Assembly (NCBI RefSeq): GCF_043643765.1
Contig: NZ_JBHZSP010000002.1
Location: 62,001-126,000, forward strand
DNA: 64,000 nt
Origin: Marinomonas posidonica_A
Lineage (GTDB): Bacteria > Pseudomonadota > Gammaproteobacteria > Pseudomonadales > Marinomonadaceae
Direction: 5' to 3'
The notes under the pieces were generated by a model. It did not search any database. It had not been told where the DNA came from and saw nothing but the letters and a program-made list of their open reading frames with translations. The number at the start of each line of letters is the position of its first letter. Positions within the stretch are counted from its first letter, which is position 1. The position numbers and the translations under genes were made by a program. This document shows positions 36,259 through 44,188 of the stretch, one piece after another.

Positions 36259-36300
36259 GTTGACAAAGTCAACCAATGAAATTAAAGTAAAATCATTCTC
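36259..36300 (+). promoter_or_regulatory. marR promoter with palindromic operator and possible Fur box
   Basis: TTGACA (36260-36265), 17 bases, TAAAGT (36283-36288) form a sigma70-like promoter. Its -35 box lies inside the perfect palindrome GTTGAC-AAA-GTCAAC (36259-36273), a plausible MarR autoregulatory site. At 36282-36300 a Fur-box-like AAAATCATTCTC overlaps the -10 region, about 12 of 19 positions matching the classic site. The Fur site is uncertain. Confidence 0.5.
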
Positions 36301-36317
36301 AAATAGAGGCTAGCCAT

Positions 36318-36674
36318 ATGCAGCATAATATCAGCGAAGCGCTACATGGCTTAATGTTAAGCTATCGTAAAGCATTGAAATATCTCGCGACTGAAGGCGG
36401 CATCTCAATCCCTGTCACTCATATTCGGGCACTAAAGTGCATCACTAACATTGAAAATTGCAGCGCCCGCGATATCACTCAAAGGTTAAGATTAGACAAA
36501 TCTCAAGTCGCAAGACTAGTGAGAGATTTACTGGAACAAGATTACATCGAAAAAGACAAACATCCGACCAATAATCGTTGCCAAGTTATTTCATTAACGG
36601 CCGCAGGTAAAGGATTACAAAAAAAATTACCCATATTGAAAACCAAGCACGCACCCAAATGTGCGGTGGCTTGA
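36318..36674 (+). CDS. MarR-family regulator, frameshifted
   Basis: This reading frame gives 118 aa with a complete MarR winged helix (about residues 25-100; CSARDITQRLRLDKSQVARLVRDLLEQDYIEKDKHPTNNRCQ) but an aberrant tail. Past the A8 run at 36619-36626 the -1 frame continues as KITHIENQARTQMCGGLTQ and so on to a stop at 36749-36751. That is the expected MarR C-terminal dimerisation helix and gives a 144-aa protein, the usual family length. One A is therefore missing relative to an intact gene, or the frame is shifted during expression. It may be a true mutation, a sequence error, or slippage. It precedes, and probably regulates, the siderophore-interacting reductase gene. Confidence 0.85.
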   Translation: MQHNISEALHGLMLSYRKALKYLATEGGISIPVTHIRALKCITNIENCSARDITQRLRLDKSQVARLVRDLLEQDYIEKDKHPTNNRCQVISLTAAGKGLQKKLPILKTKHAPKCAVA

Positions 36675-36751
36675 CGCAACCAGAAATAGAAAGCTTTATT
36701 CAACTGACCGAGTTGATGAAAAGCAACCTAACTCAGTATTCAAAAGATTAA
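36620..36751 (+). other. A8 slippery site and -1 frame C-terminal part of marR
   Basis: The zero-frame codons CAA AAA AAA contain A_AAA_AAA (36620-36626), a heptamer that supports -1 ribosomal slippage in E. coli. An AGGA lies 5 bases upstream and a small CGCAC/GTGCG hairpin begins 23 bases downstream. Slipping back one base here joins the two MarR halves exactly; RNA polymerase slippage adding one A would do the same. Confidence 0.6.
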
Positions 36752-36762
36752 GGCCAAACATT

Positions 36763-37497
36763 ATGAGCAGAATGCAACCTAGAGACTTCATCGTTATTCG
36801 TAAAGAGTTAATCTCGCCAAATATGCTAAGAGTCACGCTTGGCGGGGACAATATCCAAACCATTCCAGACGATCAGGAAAGTGGCTACGTAAAGCTAATC
36901 TTTCCCACCGATGGCAAACCTTTATTTCGAACTTATACCATACGCCACCAACGTCACAATGAAATAGATATCGATTTCATGCTCCATGAAGATGGTGGTC
37001 CGGCATCATCTTGGGCAAAATCTTCTCAACCTGGAGATAGCATTTGCATTGGTGGCCCAGGCCCTAAAAAAATGATTGCTAACACTGGTGATTGGTATTT
37101 ATTACTGGGAGACATGACGGCCCTACCAGCCATTAGTGTCAATCTAGCCCAATTGCCAGAAGACGCAAAAGGCTACGCTGTCATTGAAGTCGTATCTGAA
37201 GCTGACATTCAACCCCTTGCACACCCAGAAGGCATAAAGATGGTATGGGCAATCAACCCGCATCCAGGCCAACAAAGCGACCTATTATTAAAACAATTGC
37301 AATCACTTGAATGGCTTCAAGGCTCTCCAGCTGTTTGGACCGCTTGTGAGTTTAATAGCATGAAAACGCTACGAAACTTCTTTAAGAAAGACAAAGCGGT
37401 GTCAAAAGAGAACCTTTATATTTCCAGCTACTGGAAATTAGGCAGTAATGAAGATCAGCATAAAGAAGTAAAGCGACAAGATGCTGAGATGGCTTAA
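36763..37497 (+). CDS. Siderophore-interacting FAD/NAD(P)H reductase (ViuB/SIP family)
   Basis: A 244-aa member of the siderophore-interacting protein family, flavoreductases that release iron from imported siderophores in the cytoplasm. It has the FAD motif FRTYTIRHQR (R-x-Y-T/S-x-R), DIDFMLHEDGGPASSWAKSSQPGD, GGPGPKKMI and the C-terminal segment LYISSYWKLG typical of the family. I set the start at ATG 36763; a longer frame from GTG 36661 would only read through the marR 3' end. It lies 11 bases past the marR -1-frame stop, so the two form one operon, with a two-way terminator after it. Confidence 0.9.
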   Translation: MSRMQPRDFIVIRKELISPNMLRVTLGGDNIQTIPDDQESGYVKLIFPTDGKPLFRTYTIRHQRHNEIDIDFMLHEDGGPASSWAKSSQPGDSICIGGPGPKKMIANTGDWYLLLGDMTALPAISVNLAQLPEDAKGYAVIEVVSEADIQPLAHPEGIKMVWAINPHPGQQSDLLLKQLQSLEWLQGSPAVWTACEFNSMKTLRNFFKKDKAVSKENLYISSYWKLGSNEDQHKEVKRQDAEMA

Positions 37498-37541
37498 CCC
37501 CATTGATCATTATGCTTTGCACCTGACTGTATTTCATAAGA

Positions 37542-37570
37542 AAAAAGCCTACTCTAAGAGTAGGCTTTTT
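37542..37570. terminator. Two-way terminator between SIP gene and cysN
   Basis: AAAAAGCCTACTCT pairs with AGAGTAGGCTTTTT with an A-rich and T-rich flank, between convergent genes, so it can serve both strands. Confidence 0.85.
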
Positions 37571-37595
37571 GTATTGGAAGATCGCAAAACGTCTT

Positions 37596-39209
37596 TTATA
37601 GACGAATGCTCTCTATAATTTGCTCGACAACATCATCAACCTCAATGCCACTGATCGAATAATCCGCCACATTGTCATCAGAAACCAAAATAGCCACACC
37701 TGTTTCGCGCACTAAATTAGCTTCTTCACTGGTTGCATTGGCTTTTGCAAGGGCCGTTACGCCACTTCTTAGCAACAAGCGCTCAATCACATCCGATTTA
37801 TCCAGTACTTGAGAGGACAAAGCAATAATGGCTGGCTTTTGACCAAGACGAGCCGCACGATCTTCAGCGGTTACTAGAGATTCTTGGTCTAGCTCAACGA
37901 CCGCCTCTTCAACCATACCAGCACCAACGGTAACATTGGTGAGGCGATCAATGATGACCAAGGCCCCTGTCAATCGACTGTTCTGATATTCGTCAAATGC
38001 CACAGGCGTATCGAACTGCAATACAGCGTCTCCAATACCATTTAATTCAAGTTCATCAATGGTGCTGTGTTCAAGAGTATTCACATCAATTTTGTGATTA
38101 AAGTGATGTACTTTACCTGGTACGGTTTGTGTACCTAACTTAAAGTCATATAACTTACCTGCTACTAATGGCTGTTCGGCCATCCACACAAGAGACGCGC
38201 GTAATGCTGATGAAATTAACGGTTCCTCATCAGCATGAGACAGCATATCGCCACGACTGATGTCAATTTCATCCGTTAAAGTAATGGTAACGGCTTGGCC
38301 CGCTTTTGCGGAGTCCAACTCACCATCGAAGGTGACAATTTTATCCACGTTAGAGGTTTTACCGGAAGGCAAGGCCACCACTTTATCACCTGGCTTTACT
38401 TGACCTGCTGCTATCGTGCCAGCGAAACCACGAAAATCCAAATTAGGACGATTTACATACTGCACAGGCAATCTGAAGGCCGACTGCTTAACGTTACGAT
38501 CAATTTGCACCGATTCGAGAATCGACATTAATGAACCGCCTTTATACCAAGGCGTGCTCTCAGATGGATTAACAACATTATCACCACGTAACGCTGACAT
38601 AGGAACAAATTGAATGTCTGCTGGTTTACGATCACCAAGCTGATCGACAAACTTCAAATAGTCTGACTGGATGTCATTAAAAGTTTGCTCAGAGAAATCG
38701 ACCAAGTCCATCTTGTTAACGGCCACAACCACATGCTTAATGCCAAGCAAAGACGCAATGTAACTATGACGACGTGTTTGCGTTTGCACACCATAGCGGG
38801 CATCAATCAAGATGATCGCCAAATCACAGGTCGACGCACCGGTTGCCATATTACGGGTGTATTGTTCGTGTCCAGGTGTATCGGCGATGATAAATTTACG
38901 CTTTTCCGTTGAAAAATAACGGTATGCTACGTCAATAGTAATGCCTTGTTCACGTTCAGCTTGTAAACCATCTACTAGAAGCGCGAGGTCAACTTCTTCG
39001 CCCTGTGTACCGGATTTTTTACTATCACGTTTGACGGCATCCAAATGATCTTCATAAATCAATTTAGAATCATGTAATAAGCGGCCTATTAAGGTACTTT
39101 TACCGTCATCAACGTTACCGCATGTCAGAAGACGCAGTAAGTCTTTTTCTTCATGCTGTTTTAGATAACCAAGTATGTCTTGGCTGATCAGTTCTGACTG
39201 GTGAGACAT
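37596..39209 (-). CDS. cysN: Sulfate adenylyltransferase subunit 1 (GTPase)
   Basis: A 537-aa EF-Tu-like GTPase that drives ATP sulfurylase activity with CysD. The P-loop is CGNVDDGKSTLIGRLL, G3 is DTPGHEQYTRNM and G4 is NKMDLVD. The beta-barrel domains (about residues 240-435) and a C-terminal region follow. The C-terminal extension is short: no complete APS kinase domain with its own P-loop is fused, so a separate cysC is needed. It follows cysD by 17 bases. Confidence 0.95.
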   Translation of the reverse strand: MSHQSELISQDILGYLKQHEEKDLLRLLTCGNVDDGKSTLIGRLLHDSKLIYEDHLDAVKRDSKKSGTQGEEVDLALLVDGLQAEREQGITIDVAYRYFSTEKRKFIIADTPGHEQYTRNMATGASTCDLAIILIDARYGVQTQTRRHSYIASLLGIKHVVVAVNKMDLVDFSEQTFNDIQSDYLKFVDQLGDRKPADIQFVPMSALRGDNVVNPSESTPWYKGGSLMSILESVQIDRNVKQSAFRLPVQYVNRPNLDFRGFAGTIAAGQVKPGDKVVALPSGKTSNVDKIVTFDGELDSAKAGQAVTITLTDEIDISRGDMLSHADEEPLISSALRASLVWMAEQPLVAGKLYDFKLGTQTVPGKVHHFNHKIDVNTLEHSTIDELELNGIGDAVLQFDTPVAFDEYQNSRLTGALVIIDRLTNVTVGAGMVEEAVVELDQESLVTAEDRAARLGQKPAIIALSSQVLDKSDVIERLLLRSGVTALAKANATSEEANLVRETGVAILVSDDNVADYSISGIEVDDVVEQIIESIRL

Positions 39210-39226
39210 GCTCTTTTACTCCAAAC

Positions 39227-40132
39227 TTAGAAATAACCTTGTTTCTTCTTTTCTTCCATAGACCCAGCTGAGTCATGGTCAATCATTCGCCCTTGACGCT
39301 CTGAACTCTTGGTCAGCAACATTTCCTGAATGATTTCAGGGAGTGTGTTGGCTTCCGACTCCACCGCTCCAGTCAATGGATAGCAACCTAACGTACGAAA
39401 ACGTACCGATTTCATTTCAGGTTGCTCACCGTTTAATGGCATACGATCATCATCCACCATAATCAAAGTACCATCACGCTCGACAACAGGACGTTTTTCA
39501 GAGAAATACAAAGGAACAATTGGAATACTTTCTAAGTAGATGTATTGCCAGATATCCAGCTCAGTCCAGTTTGACAAAGGGAAAACACGAATACTTTCGC
39601 CCTTGTTTACTTTCCCATTATAGATATTCCATAATTCAGGACGCTGATTCTTAGGGTCCCAACGATGTTGTTTATCACGAAAAGAATACACGCGCTCTTT
39701 GGCACGGGATTTTTCTTCATCGCGACGGGCACCGCCAAACGCCGCATCAAAGCCATATTTATCTAAGGCTTGCTTCAGGGCTTGGGTTTTCATCACATCC
39801 GTATGTTTCGCACTACCATGAGTGAAAGGACCAATGCCTTGATCAAGTCCTTCTTGGTTTTGATGAACGATAAGCTCAAGACCAAGCTTGGCAACCATCT
39901 CATCACGAAACGTAATCATCTCTTTAAATTTCCACCCCGTATCCACATGCATTAATGGAAACGGAGGCTTTCCTGGATAAAAAGCTTTCATGGCCAAATG
40001 CAGCATGACCGCTGAATCTTTGCCTATGGAATAAAGCATTACAGGATTATCAAATTCAGCAGCCACTTCACGGATAATATGAATACTTTCCGCTTCAAGC
40101 TGTTTTAGGTGTGTCAGTCTTGCCTCTGTCAT
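39227..40132 (-). CDS. cysD: Sulfate adenylyltransferase subunit 2
   Basis: A 301-aa ATP pyrophosphatase-fold enzyme that adenylates sulfate to APS, in complex with CysN. The PP-loop-type motif is MLYSIGKDSAVMLHLA (about residues 32-47), with family segments FGGARRDEEKSRAKERVYSFRD, FPLSNWTELDIWQYI and the C-terminal RFRTLGCYPLTGAVES. The length equals that of other CysD proteins. It is the first gene of the cysDN operon. Confidence 0.97.
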   Translation of the reverse strand: MTEARLTHLKQLEAESIHIIREVAAEFDNPVMLYSIGKDSAVMLHLAMKAFYPGKPPFPLMHVDTGWKFKEMITFRDEMVAKLGLELIVHQNQEGLDQGIGPFTHGSAKHTDVMKTQALKQALDKYGFDAAFGGARRDEEKSRAKERVYSFRDKQHRWDPKNQRPELWNIYNGKVNKGESIRVFPLSNWTELDIWQYIYLESIPIVPLYFSEKRPVVERDGTLIMVDDDRMPLNGEQPEMKSVRFRTLGCYPLTGAVESEANTLPEIIQEMLLTKSSERQGRMIDHDSAGSMEEKKKQGYF

Positions 40133-40273
40133 AATGTCCCATCTCTAATATTAAGGCTTTAGCATTTCTTACACTATAACATGCCTTTAAGTTATAAAAA
40201 CCACATCATCTAGACTTTAGTAGAATATGTATATTAAAAAAGCTATATAGATTCCACTTATGTAACAGCATAA

Positions 40274-40305
40274 AAAAGGCTAAAGCGTCTCCGCTTTAGC
40301 CTTTT
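40274..40305. terminator. Terminator after the coiled-coil gene at 40.3-41.3 kb
   Basis: AAAAGGCTAAAGCG pairs with CGCTTTAGCCTTTT around a TCTC loop. It is 23 bases past the stop of the coiled-coil gene at 40328-41269, which runs on the minus strand. Confidence 0.85.
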
Positions 40306-40327
40306 AATTAGGGTATCTTACAGATGA

Positions 40328-41269
40328 CTATTGAGCGTTCAATTGTTGCTCTAACATCAGCTGATTAATCTGCTTGCGCAAACGAATGATTTCTGCATTT
40401 ACTTGCGATCGGAACGCATCGCTGGATTGAATTGCTTCCTGCTGCTGTTTCAAGGTCTGCTGCACCTGCGTTAAATCTGAAGCATTTGATGCAGTGGCTT
40501 TTTCTTCAACCGTGTTTAACTGATTCTGTAATCGGCTGAGTTCCTGTGACACGCTTTCAACACTCAAACCAAGCGCTTGAGTTGTTCCTGTTTGCTCGTT
40601 GAGATTTTTCTCTACCTTAGTAAGCTGCACTGCTTGCTGTTGAACTTTATCGCTTTGACTATTAACTTGCGTCCCCAGATCTTTTGTTAAACCATCAAGC
40701 GCCGCCACCGTGGGTAACAACTTATTGTAAGCCGCTTCCAAATCGCTAAATGCGTCATCTTGGTAAGCGATGCGTTTCGCTTGTGTGGACAGATCTGATT
40801 TTAGGGTTTTAATTTGCTGCTTCAATAAATCAACAGCGTCACTGTTTTCAGCGATGGTTTTGCGGTTTCTGTCATAAGACACCCCCCACAGTTTACGAAT
40901 CTCACTCTCATGAGTTTTAAGCGTTTGCTCAACGGTTTGTCCTTGTTCATTAGCCGATACATCCGCGGCCAGTAATTGATGATCAAGGTTTTCAATTTCG
41001 CTTTTTGCACCGTAAAGCTCGTTACGTAATTGTTGATTTTGCTGCCACAACCAAAAACCAGCCGCCCCTGAAAAGGCTAATATCAGAAACAAAAGAAGGT
41101 ATATACCAAATAAGCTTTGCTTCTTATGAACCACAGCAGGGGCATGAGCGGGTTTAGCAGGAGAAGGCGCTGGGCGTGTTTTTGGCACGTCAGCCTTCTG
41201 CCTTCTCTCACTTACTTCATCTTGATCCAAAGTCATACTTGGGATCTCTACATCATCGTCTCTTCGCAT
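40328..41269 (-). CDS. Single-pass membrane coiled-coil protein, unknown function
   Basis: A 313-aa protein with a charged cytoplasmic N terminus (Asp, Glu, Arg and Pro/Ala-rich), one transmembrane helix (about residues 52-75, FGIYLLLFLILAFSGAAGFWLW) and long coiled coils to the end (Gln, Leu, Lys, Glu). The N-in topology puts the coiled coil in the periplasm. The sequence resembles unannotated membrane coiled-coil proteins seen in related bacteria; I do not recognise a family. It is upstream of cysD but separated by a terminator, and divergent from sodB. Confidence 0.75.
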   Translation of the reverse strand: MRRDDDVEIPSMTLDQDEVSERRQKADVPKTRPAPSPAKPAHAPAVVHKKQSLFGIYLLLFLILAFSGAAGFWLWQQNQQLRNELYGAKSEIENLDHQLLAADVSANEQGQTVEQTLKTHESEIRKLWGVSYDRNRKTIAENSDAVDLLKQQIKTLKSDLSTQAKRIAYQDDAFSDLEAAYNKLLPTVAALDGLTKDLGTQVNSQSDKVQQQAVQLTKVEKNLNEQTGTTQALGLSVESVSQELSRLQNQLNTVEEKATASNASDLTQVQQTLKQQQEAIQSSDAFRSQVNAEIIRLRKQINQLMLEQQLNAQ

Positions 41270-41425
41270 GAAAATCTAATATATTGGTTATTAACAAAAA
41301 TTATGGAAAATCCAGATAGAACAATTCTAAATAATATTATCTTAGTTCTTTCGATGCTACTATATAAGCACCATTAACTGCTTGATAACAAGCACTTTAG
41401 TTAATTAAAAGCAAGGAGAATCGTA

Positions 41426-42010
41426 ATGTCTTTTGAATTGCCCGCGCTACCATACGCGAAAGACGCACTTGAGCCACACATGTCTGTAGAGACATTGGAA
41501 TATCACCACGGTAAGCACCACAACACTTATGTTGTTAAGCTTAATGGTCTTGTTCCTGGCACGGAATATGAAGGCAAAAACCTTGAGGAGATCATTGAGT
41601 CAGCTCCTGCAGGTCCAGTCTTCAACAATGCGGCACAGATCTGGAACCACACTTTTTTCTGGAACAGCTTAAGCCCAAATGGTGGCGGTCAGCCAACAGG
41701 TGCACTAGCGGATGCGATGAATGCTAAATGGGGTTCTTTTGAAGCCTTCCAAGAAGCATTTAACGATAAAGCTGTTAACAACTTTGGTTCAAGCTGGACT
41801 TGGTTGGTCAAAACCGCTGCTGGTGAATTAGAAATCATCAATACCAGTAACGCTAGCACACCATTAACTGAAGGCCAAACACCGTTAATCACGGTTGACC
41901 TTTGGGAACATGCTTATTACATCGACTACCGTAATGTTCGTCCAGATTACCTAAAAGGGTTCTGGGCGCTTGCAAACTGGGAATTTGCAGCAGCGAACTT
42001 TGCCGCTTAA
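41426..42010 (+). CDS. sodB: Iron superoxide dismutase
   Basis: A 194-aa Fe/Mn-type superoxide dismutase. The metal ligands are the His in YHHGKHHNTYV (about residue 27), the His in QIWNHTFFW (about 74), and the Asp and His in DLWEHAYYIDYRN (about 157 and 161). The Gln in AAQIWNHTFFW and absence of the usual Mn-type Gln further on favour iron. It detoxifies superoxide in the cytoplasm. It is monocistronic with its own AAGGAGAA ribosome site. Confidence 0.96.
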   Translation: MSFELPALPYAKDALEPHMSVETLEYHHGKHHNTYVVKLNGLVPGTEYEGKNLEEIIESAPAGPVFNNAAQIWNHTFFWNSLSPNGGGQPTGALADAMNAKWGSFEAFQEAFNDKAVNNFGSSWTWLVKTAAGELEIINTSNASTPLTEGQTPLITVDLWEHAYYIDYRNVRPDYLKGFWALANWEFAAANFAA

Positions 42011-42036
42011 GATTCGTCAATCTTAAGCCAGTCAAT

Positions 42037-42070
42037 AAAACGGCCTTAGTTTCACTAAAGCCGTTTTTTT
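42037..42070 (+). terminator. Terminator of sodB
   Basis: AAAACGGCCTTAGT pairs with ACTAAAGCCGTTTT, followed by further T residues, 27 bases past the sodB stop. Confidence 0.85.
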
Positions 42071-42103
42071 ATGATCAAAATTCTCAACTCATTCATTGTG
42101 GCA

Positions 42104-42544
42104 CTATTGCTGTAACTCTTCTTGGACCGCCAATTTAGACTGTATAAATTCAGAATGCGGCATAAAGAGCAATTCACTGATTCGACGTATTCGATGATCT
42201 TCATGAGCATCAAGATCGCCATCAGACAAAGCCACATGCCAAAGCCCTTTTAACAGCTGCATTTTTTGCTCTAACGAAGCATGATCATTGATCACTTTGG
42301 TAAACTGATATAAATCATTGGCCTCATCGACACCTTTTCGTGCTTCTTCATATATTAACTCTATGTCATCACCAAGATCACTGACTTCATTTAAAATGCG
42401 TTTAATTTCTTTCTCTTCTTCTGGCGCCACGTGATGATCCGCTAACATCACCTCCATTAATAATGCCGCCACGGCCTTCTGATAGGATATTTGCTCTTCT
42501 GGCTCAATCGGCATGGAGAAAAGGCTTTTTAGTAGGTTTAACAT
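42104..42544 (-). CDS. TerB-family protein
   Basis: A 146-aa helical protein of the TerB/DjlA-N family: EISYQKAVAALLMEVMLADHHVAPEEEKEIKRIL and HVALSDGDLDAHEDHRIRRISELL carry the two acidic D-x-D/E-x-x-E stretches typical of the family. TerB domains occur in tellurite resistance, phage defence and stress complexes; the exact role here is unknown. Its ATG directly abuts the stop of the preceding hypothetical gene (TAAATG), so the two are coupled. Confidence 0.82.
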   Translation of the reverse strand: MLNLLKSLFSMPIEPEEQISYQKAVAALLMEVMLADHHVAPEEEKEIKRILNEVSDLGDDIELIYEEARKGVDEANDLYQFTKVINDHASLEQKMQLLKGLWHVALSDGDLDAHEDHRIRRISELLFMPHSEFIQSKLAVQEELQQ

Positions 42545-42994
42545 TTATAAGGTCTCTCTTAACTCTGAAATTAATGCATTCGGAAATTGACGATAATCTA
42601 AATATGGACACCAAACATACGGGCGCTTAATCCAGCAATCCAGACCAACCTGTACACTTCCCTCTAATACAGGCCACTGCTGCCGTAATTTAAGGCCAAC
42701 AATAAAGATCGTATTTGTTTTATGTGCAATAGACATTAGCTCTGTTGCGTTAAACGTAATGCCCACCTCGCCGAATAAAGTAACCTCTCTATGTTCTCGC
42801 CACTGGTCAGGGTTCACTGACGTCAACTTAGCCATTATGGTAAGAATTTTACGCCAGTGATTACCATTCAGCTCAATCAACAGGTCGACACTATGCTCTG
42901 AGGGTAAAATGTTTTCGTCCAGTTTGGGTTCGTTTGGCAACAGAAACACATAATTTGCCGTGTTGATATTATGACCGAGTTTCATCGCATCCAT
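42545..42994 (-). CDS. Conserved hypothetical protein coupled to TerB
   Basis: A 149-aa protein of no family I can name. It contains LLIELNGNHWRKILTIMAKL, a middle part with FGEVGITFNATELMSIAHK, and a C-terminal Trp/Tyr-rich tail (IKRPYVWCPYLDYRQFPN). It has no signal peptide or transmembrane segment. The TerB-family gene follows with no gap, so it is probably a functional partner. Confidence 0.7.
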   Translation of the reverse strand: MDAMKLGHNINTANYVFLLPNEPKLDENILPSEHSVDLLIELNGNHWRKILTIMAKLTSVNPDQWREHREVTLFGEVGITFNATELMSIAHKTNTIFIVGLKLRQQWPVLEGSVQVGLDCWIKRPYVWCPYLDYRQFPNALISELRETL

Positions 42995-43100
42995 ATACCC
43001 TCTTTCAATAAATTAGGTAATTTTTACTAAATTCAACCCAAAACATTAGACAATACTAATAAATATACATTAGAATTATCTAATATCTAAGGAGATCCCA

Positions 43101-43499
43101 ATGGAAAACTTAACTTACCCAATATTGGGCGGCCTATTGATTGGCCTTACTACCAGTTTTTACCTTATTACAACAGGTCGTGTTATTGGAATAAGTGGAA
43201 TTTTAGCACAGCTCTTATTTAATAAAGGTCGCCTTCTTCCATTATTATTTATCTTGGGCCTCATTCTAGGAGGCAGTGCTTATGGCACGTTTTTTCAGCC
43301 AAGCGTCCCTTTTCCTGAAATAAGGAGTCCATGGCTATTGATTATTTCTGGCTTATTAGTTGGTTATGGTACGCGCTTGGGTGGTGGTTGTACGAGCGGC
43401 CACGGGGTTTGCGGCATTTCTCGCTTATCCATTCGATCCATCGTTGCCACCTTAGCGTTTATGGCAACCGCCATTATCACCGTTGCTGTTACCCAATAG
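43101..43499 (+). CDS. YeeE/YedE-family thiosulfate/sulfur transporter, half 1
   Basis: A 132-aa membrane protein with about four hydrophobic segments and the motif LGGGCTSGHGVCGISRLSIRS (residues about 93-113). The Cys pair in GCTSGHGVCG is the substrate-relaying signature of YeeE/YedE. The family imports thiosulfate or related sulfur species. It forms a split pair with the next gene 9 bases downstream, each carrying half of what is one protein in other organisms. Confidence 0.88.
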   Translation: MENLTYPILGGLLIGLTTSFYLITTGRVIGISGILAQLLFNKGRLLPLLFILGLILGGSAYGTFFQPSVPFPEIRSPWLLIISGLLVGYGTRLGGGCTSGHGVCGISRLSIRSIVATLAFMATAIITVAVTQ

Positions 43500-43508
43500 G
43501 AGTTAATC

Positions 43509-43928
43509 ATGTATGCATTCGTCACCTTTATAACTGGCTTATTATTTGGCTTAGGGTTAGCCATCTCGGAAATGACCAACCCAGCTGTCGTGATTGGTTT
43601 TTTGGATATTTTCGGCGATTGGAATCCTTCACTCATAGCCGTGATGGGAGGCGCAATCTCGGTTGGCATGCTTGGTTATTGGATCAAAAACAAACGCCTT
43701 AGTCCTATTATCGCAAACGAATGGCAAGTACCCAACCTAAAGCACATTGATCGTAAGTTGCTGATTGGCGCAGGACTATTTGGCATTGGTTGGGGGTTAA
43801 GTGGCTACTGTCCAGGACCTGGCTTAACGGCATTAACAAACAACCCAATGGAAGGCATCTACTTTGTTGGAGCCTTAATAATAGGTAGTTCAATCCACCA
43901 CTTTCAAAATGTGTTGTTACGTAAATAA
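43509..43928 (+). CDS. YeeE/YedE-family transporter, half 2 (DUF6691-type)
   Basis: A 139-aa membrane protein with about four hydrophobic segments, GLLFGLGLAISEMTNPAVVIGFLDIFG near the N terminus and GIGWGLSGYCPGPGLTAL near residue 95, where the CPGPGL motif corresponds to the second Cys centre of YedE. With the preceding gene it makes a split transporter. Two such small genes in a row often lie next to rhodanese or sulfur regulators; none is next to them here. The gene is followed by a terminator. Confidence 0.88.
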   Translation: MYAFVTFITGLLFGLGLAISEMTNPAVVIGFLDIFGDWNPSLIAVMGGAISVGMLGYWIKNKRLSPIIANEWQVPNLKHIDRKLLIGAGLFGIGWGLSGYCPGPGLTALTNNPMEGIYFVGALIIGSSIHHFQNVLLRK

Positions 43929-43953
43929 CGTCTAAAAAAGGTGCAAACTATCC

Positions 43954-43980
43954 AAGGGGCTTTTTATTGCCCCTTTTTTT
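43954..43980 (+). terminator. Terminator after YeeE/YedE pair
   Basis: AAGGGGC pairs with GCCCCTT around a TTTTTATT loop, followed by a run of T, 26 bases past the second gene's stop. Confidence 0.8.
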
Positions 43981-44001
43981 GTTTAAGGTGCCAAAAAATA
44001 C

Positions 44002-44030
44002 TTGACGGGCAGTTAATTCAGCCTTAAATT
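44002..44030 (+). promoter_or_regulatory. Promoter of speC
   Basis: TTGACG (44002-44007), a 17-base spacer and TAAATT (44025-44030). The -35 box overlaps TGACGGGC, which pairs imperfectly with GCCCGCGTCA just past the -10 box, so the region may hold an operator. Confidence 0.6.
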
Positions 44031-44035
44031 GCGCC

Positions 44036-44188
44036 CGCGTCATTGCTGAACATAATCCGCACCGCTTCAACTGCTGCGCTAGTCGCTTAAGGCCATCGAG
44101 CCGGATAAGTAACAGCCATAAGTAGGACGGGAGAAGGTAAAGGCGTTTACTAATTTTCGGTTTATGTTTGCTTAATAGGAGCACCTCC
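44036..44188 (+). ncRNA. Long 5' leader of speC, candidate regulatory RNA
   Basis: The transcript from the promoter at 44002-44030 would have about 150 untranslated bases before the speC ATG, ending in an AGGAG ribosome site. It holds a non-coding-looking segment with CCGGATAAGTAACAGCC and AAGTAGGACGGG in the middle. A leader RNA named speF has been described upstream of ornithine decarboxylase genes of this family in alphaproteobacteria. I cannot confirm homology; position and length are the only support. Confidence 0.4.

Noticed and set aside
37596..39209. CysN fused to an APS kinase (CysNC)
   Set aside because: The C-terminal region is too short and has no second P-loop, so it is a plain CysN.
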